A DNA stretch of 64,000 nt from Pasteurellaceae bacterium LFhippo2 (GTDB lineage: Bacteria > Pseudomonadota > Gammaproteobacteria > Enterobacterales > Pasteurellaceae). The stretch lies in NCBI GenBank assembly GCA_029852775.1, contig LEKJ01000014.1, forward strand, positions 1-64,000. Direction: 5' to 3'. Position 1 is the first letter of the stretch. The number at the start of each line of letters is the position of its first letter. The notes beneath the pieces were generated by a model. That model was given only the letters and a program-made list of their open reading frames with translations, was not told the DNA's origin and ran no database searches. The translations under genes were made by a program, and so were the position numbers. Of the stretch, positions 1 to 9,600 are shown one piece after another.

Positions 1-2
1 GC

Positions 3-209
3 GGTATTCCCGTGATTGACGGAGCGCAAATTGGCAATCAGATCCAAACGTGGGTAGTCGAAGCGCAACGTTGGCAACAACAAATACAGCAATACAATTT
101 TGGGGTGCTGATCAACAAAACTCAAGCGGTTAAATACTTTGATATTAATAACAGTTCTGTGAACCATCGAAATTTTTGTAACAAGTTTTGTAAAAACTAT
201 TCCCCTTAG
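3..209 (+). pseudogene. possible VirB5/TrbJ-like T4SS protein fragment, 5' end outside window
   Basis: The frame is open from the window edge and reads GIPVIDGAQIGNQIQTWVVE, then a Gln-rich helix. A GIPV(I/F)D start after a cleaved signal peptide followed by a Q-rich coiled coil is typical of VirB5/TrbJ minor pilin proteins of type IV secretion systems. Only about 68 codons remain, and the last 20 or so run antisense into the end of the neighbouring secreted-protein gene, so the normal length of around 200 residues is not reached. I infer a truncated or decayed gene, perhaps from another mobile element. The assignment is tentative because it rests on a short segment. Confidence 0.33.
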
Positions 210-513
210 AATCAGTTCCAGAATAAGTCGTGCTATTACCATGATTCTGAATAGTTTGGTTCCAACTATTACCATTTGAATCATATCCATTTTGGTAAGT
301 TGTGTTTCCATAAGTATTTGATGTTTGAGACCAGTTAGAACCCGTGTTTGAATTATACCCTTCAACTTGGGTCGTGTTGCCATATCTCTGTACATTATAT
401 TGGTTACCAGTATTATTATCGTAACAAGTTTGATAACTATCTGAGCCATAACATTGAGCCTGGACAGCTGCACTTAATGCGATGAGTGTAATACCAATTG
501 CTAATTTTTTCAT
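145..513 (-). CDS. small secreted Asn/Gly/Tyr-rich repeat protein
   Basis: A 122-residue protein. Residues 1-19 form a clear signal peptide (MKKLAIGITLIALSAAVQAQ, cut after AQA). The mature part is low-complexity, with about four degenerate repeats around YGNTT..GY(N/D)SNG..W(N/S)QT and two pairs of cysteines near the ends (CYGSDSYQTCY and TCYKNFDGSQNCY) that could form disulfides. An AAGGAA ribosome site lies just upstream of the start. It belongs to the host flank, outside the left attachment site. The function is unknown; such small Asn-rich exported proteins occur in Pasteurellaceae without an assigned role. Confidence 0.7.
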   Translation of the reverse strand: MKKLAIGITLIALSAAVQAQCYGSDSYQTCYDNNTGNQYNVQRYGNTTQVEGYNSNTGSNWSQTSNTYGNTTYQNGYDSNGNSWNQTIQNHGNSTTYSGTDSKGNSFYKTCYKNFDGSQNCY

Positions 514-598
514 TTTGCTTTCCTTCTAGTATAAAAACTGTTCGCCATTTTACACCCTATATTAGAAATGAAAACAAAAATATAATTTCAACCCAAAC

Positions 599-636
599 AA
601 AAAGCCCCTTGATTTTTCAATCAAAGGGCTTTTTTA
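599..636. terminator. bidirectional hairpin, original rplY terminator
   Basis: AAGCCCCTTGATT and AATCAAAGGGCTT pair around a TTTC loop, with an A run on the left and a T run on the right. It lies 15 bp outside the left copy of the rplY 3' end. I infer that it was the native rplY terminator before the prophage inserted. Confidence 0.7.
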
Positions 637-651
637 ACTTAATTCAAAGAC

Positions 652-677
652 TAAACGCGTTTGAAGTCTAAGTGAAC
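652..677. other. prophage attachment site, left copy (attL core)
   Basis: These 26 bases are identical to 57500-57525, the last eight codons of rplY (VHLDFKRV). The bases on both sides differ between the copies, which defines the repeat exactly. The distance between copies is 56,848 bp. This copy carries only the rplY tail with a different stop context, so it is the displaced chromosomal half. The matching copy beside the integrase completes the gene. Confidence 0.92.
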
Positions 678-740
678 CAATTAAAAAACATCTAATTTTA
701 ATCAATAAAATCAATGTGTTATTTAATTGATTTATTTCAT

Positions 741-771
741 TTTTCCGAAACCACTCTAGTTTTTCCGAAAC
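741..771. promoter_or_regulatory. two direct integrase arm-type sites (left arm)
   Basis: TTTTCCGAAAC occurs at 741-751 and again at 761-771, spaced 20 bp, between the att core and the first phage gene. The same TTCCGAAAC core occurs twice beside the right att copy. Repeats of this kind on both phage arms are what tyrosine integrases such as lambda Int use as arm-binding sites. The role is inferred from position and repetition. Confidence 0.6.
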
Positions 772-772
772 T

Positions 773-1120
773 CTACCCTTTCTGACAGCAACAATACTCA
801 TCAAAATCACAACAAGAAAAGTCGCTGTTACATACTGTTTCAGTTATTCCTTGTTTTGTTACCTCCCACTTCACACACGCACCGCTCGGGAACGTTTTTG
901 CATTTGTTCCGTCTTTCCCACGCTCAATTTTTACTTCATTTCCGAAAGCATAAGCCTTCACAATTTCCGCACCTGTTCCGTCGTTGATTACTAGATAGGT
1001 ATGATCTTCGCCTAGCATTTCCGCTAACTCTCTTGCATTGGTGATAGGTAATAAACCGTCTGTTGCATTAAGTTTTTCATTTAGGCTTGTGGTAAAACCG
1101 TTTAACCATTTGTATTTCAT
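773..1120 (-). CDS. Cys-rich phage protein, last gene of the late operon
   Basis: A 115-residue protein that I do not recognise. The chosen start (MKYKWLNGF) overlaps the stop of the previous gene as ATGA, a sign of translational coupling. The N-terminal 95 residues look like a small folded domain. The C terminus ends in a cysteine cluster, CNSDFSCCDFDEYCCCQKG. The neighbouring gene is also Cys-rich, so the two probably belong to the virion or to host-interaction functions. It is the last gene before the left attachment arm. Confidence 0.65.
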   Translation of the reverse strand: MKYKWLNGFTTSLNEKLNATDGLLPITNARELAEMLGEDHTYLVINDGTGAEIVKAYAFGNEVKIERGKDGTNAKTFPSGACVKWEVTKQGITETVCNSDFSCCDFDEYCCCQKG

Positions 1121-1449
1121 TTTGAACACCCTAAACATTCTGTTGATGTAAAGTAGCCGTTTTCGCTACTGCCCATATTGCAAGAGCAATCTAAGTGAAT
1201 TGGTACGCAGAAAGGTTTACACCCTTCAATGCGGATAATCCCTTGATAACGTCCTTTTCGTGCTGTATATAACGCATCGTCCCACATAAAAGTCACTTGA
1301 TTTTCGTCACTTTCAAAAGCGGGGTATGTAATTGTTGGGCCATTACCGCCTACTCGTGTAAGTTCGATTGTGATATTGTCTGTATTGCTACAGTTGTCAA
1401 TCTGAAACGTGGTTTTAGCCACTTTTTTGTTAATTAAAATTGGTCGCAT
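1117..1449 (-). CDS. Cys-rich beta-structured phage protein
   Basis: A 110-residue protein with alternating hydrophobic strands in its first 80 residues. The Cys-rich C terminus contains CKPFCVPIHLDCSCN and a final CLGC. No known domain is recognised. It has a usable ribosome site (AGGAG) and overlaps the next gene by four bases, so it is co-translated with it. Because it follows the internal virion protein gene in a virion-gene operon, a small virion accessory role is plausible. Confidence 0.65.
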   Translation of the reverse strand: MRPILINKKVAKTTFQIDNCSNTDNITIELTRVGGNGPTITYPAFESDENQVTFMWDDALYTARKGRYQGIIRIEGCKPFCVPIHLDCSCNMGSSENGYFTSTECLGCSK

Positions 1450-1458
1450 TAATTACTC

Positions 1459-2355
1459 CTAAGTCCATAAGTTATTTGCGAAAGCTGGGATTGCACCTGA
1501 TGTCATTGCACCGAATTGCCCCATGTTCATATTGCCGAGTGCTACGCCAATATTGCTTAAACCTGAAACAGATTGCCCCCAACCTGCGTATGGATCGATA
1601 GAACCTGCTGCCGCTGCGGCTTGTTGTGCGGTGCGGATAGCATTGCTACTTCCTGTTAATGCACCTTGAATAAGCCCTGCCCATTGATACGTTTCTTGTC
1701 GGTATTGGGTTTCACGTTGATGTTTACGCTCTTCTTCATAGCGAATAGCTTGATTAGTTGCTAATACTGCTGCTCTTGCCTCTGCTGCGTGTAGTTGCCG
1801 TAATGCTGTGCGTTTTGCCCCTACGCAATGTACACTCATTTCTCGTTGCACTTTATCTCTTGCTCGAGAGAATTCACTGCGAGCAGTTGCGACTGAGCGA
1901 TTTTTTACTGTTTCATAATCAACGTTATAACGCCGTGCCATAGATTCAGCGATCATCGTTGATTCAATAGGTTTTCCATTTTCTTCCCAATGATTAAATA
2001 GTTTGTCCGCTTTTTCTTTCTGATTATTCCAGATTTCATCAAAACGGTTTTGTGCTTGCTTTGCTACGTCGTGTTGCTTGTCTGCAATGTAAAAAGCTGC
2101 TGCTTGCTGAATGAGTGCAATAATCATATTGTTACGTGCATTTACTTTAACAGCGTTAAAATATTGACACGCATAATCTGCCATAGCTGATGCCCTTGCC
2201 ATAGCACTCATATCTGTTATCTTATCAGCATTAGGTTGAACCTTATCTTTGTATGGATTGTCACAAGGGGTTTTGTCAAAAGCATCTGTGGCATATAAGA
2301 TAGCTGCACCTGCTGCAACTGTTCCTGCTGCCGCTAATAAACCTTTATCTGCCAT
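1459..2355 (-). CDS. probable internal (ejected) virion protein
   Basis: A 298-residue, Ala/Gln-rich and largely helical protein. The N terminus has a hydrophobic Gly/Ala stretch (LLAAAGTVAAGAAILYA). Residues 60-220 are predicted long helices, and the C terminus is Gly/Asn-rich. This composition resembles the smaller internal core proteins of short-tailed phages such as T7 gp14. It is encoded downstream of the giant polyvalent protein and a lysozyme-bearing protein, the usual neighbourhood of an ejection complex. The assignment is by architecture and context, not by a specific motif. Confidence 0.55.
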   Translation of the reverse strand: MADKGLLAAAGTVAAGAAILYATDAFDKTPCDNPYKDKVQPNADKITDMSAMARASAMADYACQYFNAVKVNARNNMIIALIQQAAAFYIADKQHDVAKQAQNRFDEIWNNQKEKADKLFNHWEENGKPIESTMIAESMARRYNVDYETVKNRSVATARSEFSRARDKVQREMSVHCVGAKRTALRQLHAAEARAAVLATNQAIRYEEERKHQRETQYRQETYQWAGLIQGALTGSSNAIRTAQQAAAAAGSIDPYAGWGQSVSGLSNIGVALGNMNMGQFGAMTSGAIPAFANNLWT

Positions 2356-2358
2356 AAT

Positions 2359-2571
2359 TTAGTTCTCATTGTGATGATGTAGATAGAGATACTCGGCTTT
2401 TTCCTTGTACTCCATCAATTGATGAATTAGCTCCTTAACATACTCATCTCGTAAAGCGGTAAGTTGTGGGGCAGTGTATTTTTTATATTCTTGATAAAGT
2501 AGCTTTTTACTGCCGTCTTTATCAGACTGATCTTTTAGTTTATCAATAGTAGGTTTAAATTGATTTGCCAT
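2359..2571 (-). CDS. small charged helical phage protein
   Basis: A 70-residue lysine/glutamate-rich helical protein (MANQFKPTIDKLKDQSD start) with a His-rich tail, HHHNEN. It is preceded by an AGGAG ribosome site, and its stop lies three bases from the next start. It belongs to the same operon as the internal virion proteins. Function unknown. Confidence 0.6.
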   Translation of the reverse strand: MANQFKPTIDKLKDQSDKDGSKKLLYQEYKKYTAPQLTALRDEYVKELIHQLMEYKEKAEYLYLHHHNEN

Positions 2572-2593
2572 ACTCCTCCTGTTTTTTGGCTAT

Positions 2594-2624
2594 AAAAAAA
2601 CCGCTTACATTGCTGCAAGCGGTT
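2594..2624. terminator. terminator built from inverted uptake-signal-like repeats
   Basis: AACCGCTT and AAGCGGTT pair around a short loop after an A run, between two minus-strand genes. On the minus strand the hairpin is followed by seven T residues. The arms match the AAGCGGT core of the Actinobacillus-type DNA uptake signal. Confidence 0.6.
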
Positions 2625-2640
2625 GGGTTAATATTTAAAA

Positions 2641-3066
2641 TTATTCAAATAGTGGATTATCAGGATCATCTACCTTTGGGAAGGGGATATGTTCAGGTGA
2701 AAATGCAACTATTGTGATTTCATCTTCACTTACTTTCTGATAATGAATAACTGCTCTTGATGTTAATCCATCTAAATTAAGTTTAAGTTGGTAAGTCAAA
2801 CTGCGAATTTTGCTGTTGGGATTAAATTCACCACAATGATAATGCCAATAGCTGTTTTCCTTATAATCTTCTGCTCCAATAATTTCATCAAGATTATCAT
2901 TCAGCCAAGATGGTTTATTTTTACCCATCAGTGCTTTATCTTGCATAACATCTTTAGCAAAAGAAAATAGCAGTTGTCTCTGTTCTTCCGATAAAAAAGG
3001 CATATCAACAAATTTTGTATTGTTTGTTGAGCCAAATTTAAACGCTTCAGAAAAACTCACTTTCAT
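2641..3066 (-). CDS. unknown protein of a two-gene moron
   Basis: A 141-residue protein starting MKVSFSEAFKF, with a compact alpha/beta pattern and a YWHYHCGEFNP segment in the middle that resembles conserved strands of some small toxins. It follows the 160-residue gene with a five-base gap. The pair is bounded by terminator-like hairpins and sits between internal-protein genes, a position typical of inserted accessory genes. A toxin or immunity role is conceivable but not shown by any motif I can name. Confidence 0.6.
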   Translation of the reverse strand: MKVSFSEAFKFGSTNNTKFVDMPFLSEEQRQLLFSFAKDVMQDKALMGKNKPSWLNDNLDEIIGAEDYKENSYWHYHCGEFNPNSKIRSLTYQLKLNLDGLTSRAVIHYQKVSEDEITIVAFSPEHIPFPKVDDPDNPLFE

Positions 3067-3071
3067 ATTAA

Positions 3072-3551
3072 TTACCCGAAAATGAATTTACGTAAATCTT
3101 CTTCTGTAGAGTCTTGAGTAAATTTAGCTGCGATAGCACCATTTGCTCTTGGCAAAAGAACTCGATCAGCTTCTTTCTTATATTCAATCGCTTTGATTAA
3201 CTGCTCTGTATCAGTAATGGTTTGTTCAAAACCTACTAATAATTTTTTATCTGTATCAAGCGTTATCCGTGCATTGAGTTTTGCAAGCAAGTTTTTTGAC
3301 TGCTGAAATAAAATTGCTAAATCAGTTTTCTCTGCAATATTTACTATTGAATGATCTTGTGACGCCATTTTATAAAATGCACCAATAAGCGTATCAGAAA
3401 CAATCAGCGCTTCTTTTAAGTCCTTAGGTATTGCTACAACATCAGACTTTAAACTAGATTGAATATCATCATAAACTTTTTCTGAAAAAGAATGTGGGAC
3501 TAGTGCAATGGCAGAACTAATCGCCATATTAGCAAAGTTAAGTGAAAACAT
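3072..3551 (-). CDS. unknown helical protein, partner of the 141-residue gene
   Basis: About 159 residues from the start MFSLNFANMAISS, chosen because AGGAG lies just upstream. It is mostly helical, with a weakly hydrophobic first 20 residues (AISSAIALVPHSF) and a charged C terminus. It ends five bases before the 141-residue gene, so the two form a small operon. I do not recognise a family. Confidence 0.55.
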   Translation of the reverse strand: MFSLNFANMAISSAIALVPHSFSEKVYDDIQSSLKSDVVAIPKDLKEALIVSDTLIGAFYKMASQDHSIVNIAEKTDLAILFQQSKNLLAKLNARITLDTDKKLLVGFEQTITDTEQLIKAIEYKKEADRVLLPRANGAIAAKFTQDSTEEDLRKFIFG

Positions 3552-3634
3552 TGAGTCTCTCCTATAAAGCTTAACCACATTTTATACCAATCTCCTAATA
3601 AATCAACCGCCCATATTTCTACAGGCGGTGTTGG

Positions 3635-6600
3635 TTAGTTGGTATCTAACCCCTCCATTTGTCGCCATTTTTTAACAGCCTTACGCTGTAAGAATTCTTC
3701 TCGTCTTCTCACTAATAACATTTTTCTGTCATAAGCTGTTTGACTGATATCTTTAGCGTTTAGCTGGCGTTTTAAATTGGATTTCTCGGTGTTATTATCT
3801 TTAAATAACTCCTCCGTCCAATTGTTAAAATTAACTTTCTTGCGAAACTCTAAAGCCTTTTCACGATCTCCAATTTGTTTATAGCGTTCAAACATTGCGG
3901 TTGCTCGCAACGCCTCTGATTTTGCCTCGTAGAACTGATTTGGAATACTGTATTCATTTGGCATACCAAAAGCCCTTGTTAAAATCGGAATGCGTTGTGT
4001 TTTACCTAATCGTTCACGGTTAGGATTTTCAATCGCTACAGTGATAGTCTCTCGTGCGGTACCCGCCATAATACCGTAGCTTGTGACTAAGTGCTTAACT
4101 TGCTCTGGGTGCATATCTATGCCTAAGTTATCAAATAACCACGTTGAAGCAGTTTCCCACTCTGGCGCAGTATTCGGCTTAGATTGTGTCGCACGAATTT
4201 CTTTTGGATCTGTGCGTCCTGTTGTGATTTGCGCCCCAAAGGCATTTTTATTTGTCGCAAGCTGAACAAGCGGTAACAAGGCTGTTGGTGAAACAGATTG
4301 TGCTAGCTTATTCAGTGGATCGTGTGTAGCAGAAATTTCACTAGGTGTAACTGGCGCAAAGTTCTTTGTCCAGTTCATAGCAATATTAACGCTCGCGTCT
4401 GTCCAGCTTGTATGCCCTTGCCATGCTCTAACTAAGTTAAAGGCATTATTCCATGCGATTTGGTTCATACCAAAGCCTAAGTGAAGTTTGAAGTAGTTAC
4501 CTTTTAGGTTTTCTAACCCTGTCCAATCTGCTAAAGCCTCTCGCATTTGTTTACCCAATGGGATTGGAATAAATCCTGTAATATCGCCTAGCTGATTGAA
4601 GATCGTGCCACCTTCATCTTTTTCATCATCTCCTAGGACATAAGCCCAAAAGCTACCTAATGCATAATAAAGGCCCGTCATTACTGCAGTTCTAACAAGT
4701 AGCTCAGCACCACCGAGTGGTGTATGCAAAATCTTCATCATCTTTTGCGCATCCATCATCTTCGGCTGTAGGAACATATAAGCCCCACGAGCGTTAGTAA
4801 GTGCTGCACCACGCTTACGGAAGTTTGCGGTTTCCAACACTAATCCAGCTGCTTGCTTTTCATCAATACCACTATCTTGTAGTGCTTTGTATGTTACTAA
4901 GCTAGAAACTGCATCAAAAGTACCGCTCCAAACATTGAGTAAGTGTGCAATAAATGCAATGCCTTTTCTTGGCAAGCTGTTGCGTGTTTTGAGCTGTTTT
5001 ACAAAATCTTCCTCGCTACGAGCGATATGGTCGGTTAAGGTAGAAAAACCACCATAATTAACCAATTTTTTTAAATCGCCTTGTAGTCCAGTGTCTTTTA
5101 AATCCATTCCCCACGCTAACTTAAATGTAGCAACAAATAAGTTATCTAGACTAGCCGTGTATTTGAAAGCATTTTTATACACTTTCGCACCAATAGCATA
5201 ACGTTCTGCAGCACTTAATGCTCTACCGCTTTTATCGTAAATATCTTCGTGGGCGATATAAATAGCTTTACCCATTACATCTCGGATCATATTTACGATT
5301 GGGAAGTCGATAGTAAATTGTGTTACACCACGAGTCATTAGACGAGTTGGTTTAGCTAATAACTGATTTAATTTTATCATTAGCCATGTCATATTGCTTT
5401 CGGTGTTATCGCCACGCAATGCTCCTGCTACATCTCTTGGTAAAGGCATTTCATAATACTTACCGCCTTCTTTATAGATAAGCACATCATCGCTAGTTCT
5501 TGTTAAACCTTTTTTCAAGGTTTTAGCAAAGCCTAGCTCTTTTGCTGCTTGCTCTTTCGCAGTACGCTCTGCCAGTCCTTGTGCTTTTAACTCAGCTACT
5601 CGTCCATCATATACGCCAGCAAGCTGTTGTTTGAAATCAGCCCAACCGTAGTATTGTGTGGTTTTACCTAAGTTTTTCCACATTGCGTCAAATGCGTCTT
5701 CTGCCTCTGAGTTTTTACGCCCAATTAAGCGGTGATCTTTACCAATATTAAACGCTTTTTGCGCCACGCCACCGATAAAATCAATGTCGTTATCGCTACT
5801 GCCATCACCTGTTAAAGGCACATAATGGCGGTGCGAACTATATTCAGCGATTTGTTCATCAGTATAACGTCCGCTTTGATGATCGAGTTTTAACAACGCT
5901 TGGTTTAAGTCGTAAACACGCTCCGCAAGGTTTTCCAACTCATTCACAGGAATGTGATTTTCAACTTCTTGCATAAGCAGTTTTGCCTCGGGAATTGACC
6001 AACCACCAGCAGTACCCACTTTAAACTGTTTGTTGGAATAGTCTGAACCTAAATCCAACTCCACATCATGTTTAAAATCTTGGTACTCTCGTTTTGCCTT
6101 TCGGTAATCCAATTCAGCACGGTCAATTTCAGCCTGATCTTGACTGTTTTTCAGTGCTGAGTCATATAGGTCTTTGGCATCTTTCATTGCTTGGTGTTTT
6201 TGTTCAAGCATTAAGGTGTTTTTCTCAATAGACCAACGAGCAGATATCCAAAAACCCGATAGGCGTTTTGTGGTAAATAAATCAAGGTCTGTTTTGTTTT
6301 TTAACTTCACTAATTCATCTAAAATTGGATCGGTGTAAGCCTTTTCCAATTTACCACGCTCAACATCACGGATAATCTCCGCTGATTGCATTGCTTGAAT
6401 TAAGCTCTGTTTTGTTTGCGCTTTAACACTCTTCCATCCTTTAATGAAGTCGATAACAGGACGTCTGCTATCGGATAACTGTTCATCAAGTTTGGAAGAC
6501 GCTTTGTTATAAGCAGCTTTAAATCCTTCTTCAAAGATACCTTTGTCAGGTTCTGATTTACCAGACTTTGCTTGATCCATAGCGGATTGGCGTTTGGAAT

Positions 6601-9600
6601 AGCGGATATCAGGATTGTTTCCGTCAAACTCGCCAGTGTTTCTTGTCGCTGATTTAATATTATTGCTGTCATAAACAATAAATACATCACTAACTTTTCC
6701 ACCACCAACTGCTTCATCTCGGACATTACGGATAATTGCTCCTTTTCTTCCTTGATAATGTGCAGCTCTTCCAATATCCTCATTTGACACGCCTTTTGGG
6801 TAAAAGTCCACTATTTCGCCCCAATAATCATCGTGTTCTTTTGCAAATTGACTTGCTTCATCATAGCTATTGAATGTGTATAAACCATCTTCCGTATAAT
6901 AGGTAAAAGAAGGTTGCACCCCTGTAATATTGTGGTATTTATTATTTTTAGCATCAAACTCTTTCGCATCTTTAAGATTTAAGAACACTTGTTCAACATT
7001 ACCACCATAAGTTTCTGCTACGCTTAATTTAGATGTAAAAAATGCACCATATTTACTTCGCTCTCCTTTTTTAAACTCATTAAATTGAGAGCTCCTTGAA
7101 CCATGATAAACAACTAACGGCTCACCCGTCTTTTCATTCACAACCTTACTTGCATTTTCAGGATCGTTTTCCCAATCTCCGAACCACTGTTTAAAGCTTG
7201 GTGTGCGAACCTGTACCCATTGACGATAATCTAGCTCTGTTTCACCATTTGCTTTCGCTTGCTCATAGGCCTGTTTACCGCCATATTGGGTTTCGGTTTG
7301 GGTAAATTCGTCTTTGGCTCTACGAGAGTATCTAGGCGAATTGTCTGAATTTTCAGCTTTGCTATTGAAGTCTTTAATCTTTTGGATTAAACTTCCTACA
7401 TCGGCACTTTGTGGGGAAGTGGGTTGATTTTCATCGGCTCTGGCTTCCAAGTTACCCAAAGTGCCGTTTTCATTTTCAACATCGATTGATTCTACTGAAT
7501 AAATCCGATTCCCTTGATTAAATGCCATAGCCTTAATGGTTAATTTAGCCAATCGCATTACGCCATCAACATTTAATGGTGCAAACATACGATAAATACC
7601 ATCGAAGTTAGAGTCGTCATTTTTATGCTTTTCCGTCCATCCCATTACAGCATTTTCAAAAAGCTGATCGATATTGGCAACTGCGAGCAAATGATCTCGA
7701 ATGCTTGAAGGTTGTTTACTTGCCTTACCACTTAACAATTTATCCATTGAACGTTTAGAAATTGTAGCAATCATTCCAGTTTCACGATTTACTAACGGTT
7801 CGCCCAATAATTCAGTTACTGCTGCTCTAGCTTCATCAAAATTTGACGCTTTACGCTTAGGCTCTGCATTTTCGAGACTTGGTTTAGCTCTACGAGAAAA
7901 ACGAATATCAGGATTACTTCCGTCAAACTCGCCAGTGTTGTCTGTGGCGGATTTGATTTGGGTTGGATCAAATGCAACAACTTCTTCAACAAAGTTATAC
8001 GGCGTTTTACCTTGTGCTTTACCTGAACTATTTTCAAATACAACAACACCATCAAAACCTTGTGATTTTAATTTATCTGTTGTTGCTTTTGCTGAATCAC
8101 TATTTTTATCTGTAATTACAGAATCATCAGATAAATTAACATAGTTAGGGTTACGAAGATTTAAATAAACACCATAATTAATTTGATTGCCACCACGCTC
8201 TGAAACCGCTATATCAGCATAAGAATTGGCGATATCGCTATCTTCAGTAAAATAATGCCCTTCACCATACCAACCATAATCTGTTTCTTGCGTTTTCTCA
8301 AATACTGAAAAATCAGAATTTGAACCGTGATAAACCACCAATGGCTCGCCAGTTTTAGAATTGATAACCTTACTCGCATTTTCAGGATCGTTTTCCCAAT
8401 CCCCGAACCATTGTTTAAAGCTAGGTGTGCGAACCTGTACCCATTGACGATAATCTAGCTCTGTTTCACCATTTGCTTTCGCTTGCTCATAGGCCTGTTT
8501 ACCGCCATATTGGGTTTCGGTTTGGGTAAATTCATCTTTGGCTCTGCGAGAGTATTTAGGCGAATTGTCGGAATTTTCAGCTTTACTATTGACGGCATTA
8601 TCGTTTTTAACTACACTTGCTCTATTAAAAAGCTCGTTTAAAGTATCCCCATCCAGCAATTGTAGCTGTCGGCTGATACTACGAGCTTTTTTCATATCTA
8701 CAAAACGAACATCAGAAAGTCTCGCCATATTTGATATGTATTTTTTACTTTCTTCTCTCCCATAAATACTAGCAATTTTATTAAACTCCAATGCTCTGTC
8801 TTTTCTATTGGCGTGTAATGCAACAATAACACTTTGTCCATTATTTGCTTTTAATTTGGTTAATACTACATAAGAATTAGGTATGCTATCCTTTTTATTA
8901 TTTTTAAATACTGCAACTGGATTGTTAAGCTGATATGGAATTTGCTTAAGCATCGCATCCGTAACTTCAGGATGTTCTTTTTTTATCCTTCCTATTTTTT
9001 GCTTATTAATTCGCATAACTAAATCATCAATACCAGACTGTATTAATGCTTGCGGAGTTGTTCCTAAAGTAATCCATTCTGAACTAATATGTTGATAGTT
9101 GTTAGAATAAATATCATCAACCGCTTTTGCAAACTCGGAGTTTGGATCTTCGTTTAGACTGTAACGTGGTTCAGAACTTACCGTATCCTTACCGTTGCTA
9201 GCGATCTGATTTTGGGGAGATTTTACCCCTTCATTAACCTGTTTAAGAATTGATAGAATATCTTCATTGGTTGCTTTGCTTAGATCTTTGCCAAACACTG
9301 CGCCAACAATTCGGCGTAGTTGAGCAATTACTTTTTCTAGGAAATTACCAACGGTCTTTTCGCCTGTTTTCCAACTCTTGTGAATCTTTACACCATACTC
9401 TTGTTCTAGCTTATCCCAGTTTCCTGTTTTAGCTGCAGCGTATAATTCAACAATCGCTTCTTCGGTTGCAAGATCATCTTCGTATTTAAAACGCTCTTGG
9501 AGCTTACGAGAAATTACTGATACAACCGCATTGGTGCGAGCGTATTTCATTAGACGTTGATAAGCACCACTTAATTTAACTGCTACGCCTCTATGCCCTA

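Noticed and set aside
6400-6783. Minus-strand 127-codon frame within the giant gene, and similar plus-strand frames at 7701, 10350 and 11536
   Set aside because: They lie wholly inside the 2935-residue gene in other phases, lack ribosome sites and have no recognisable domains.
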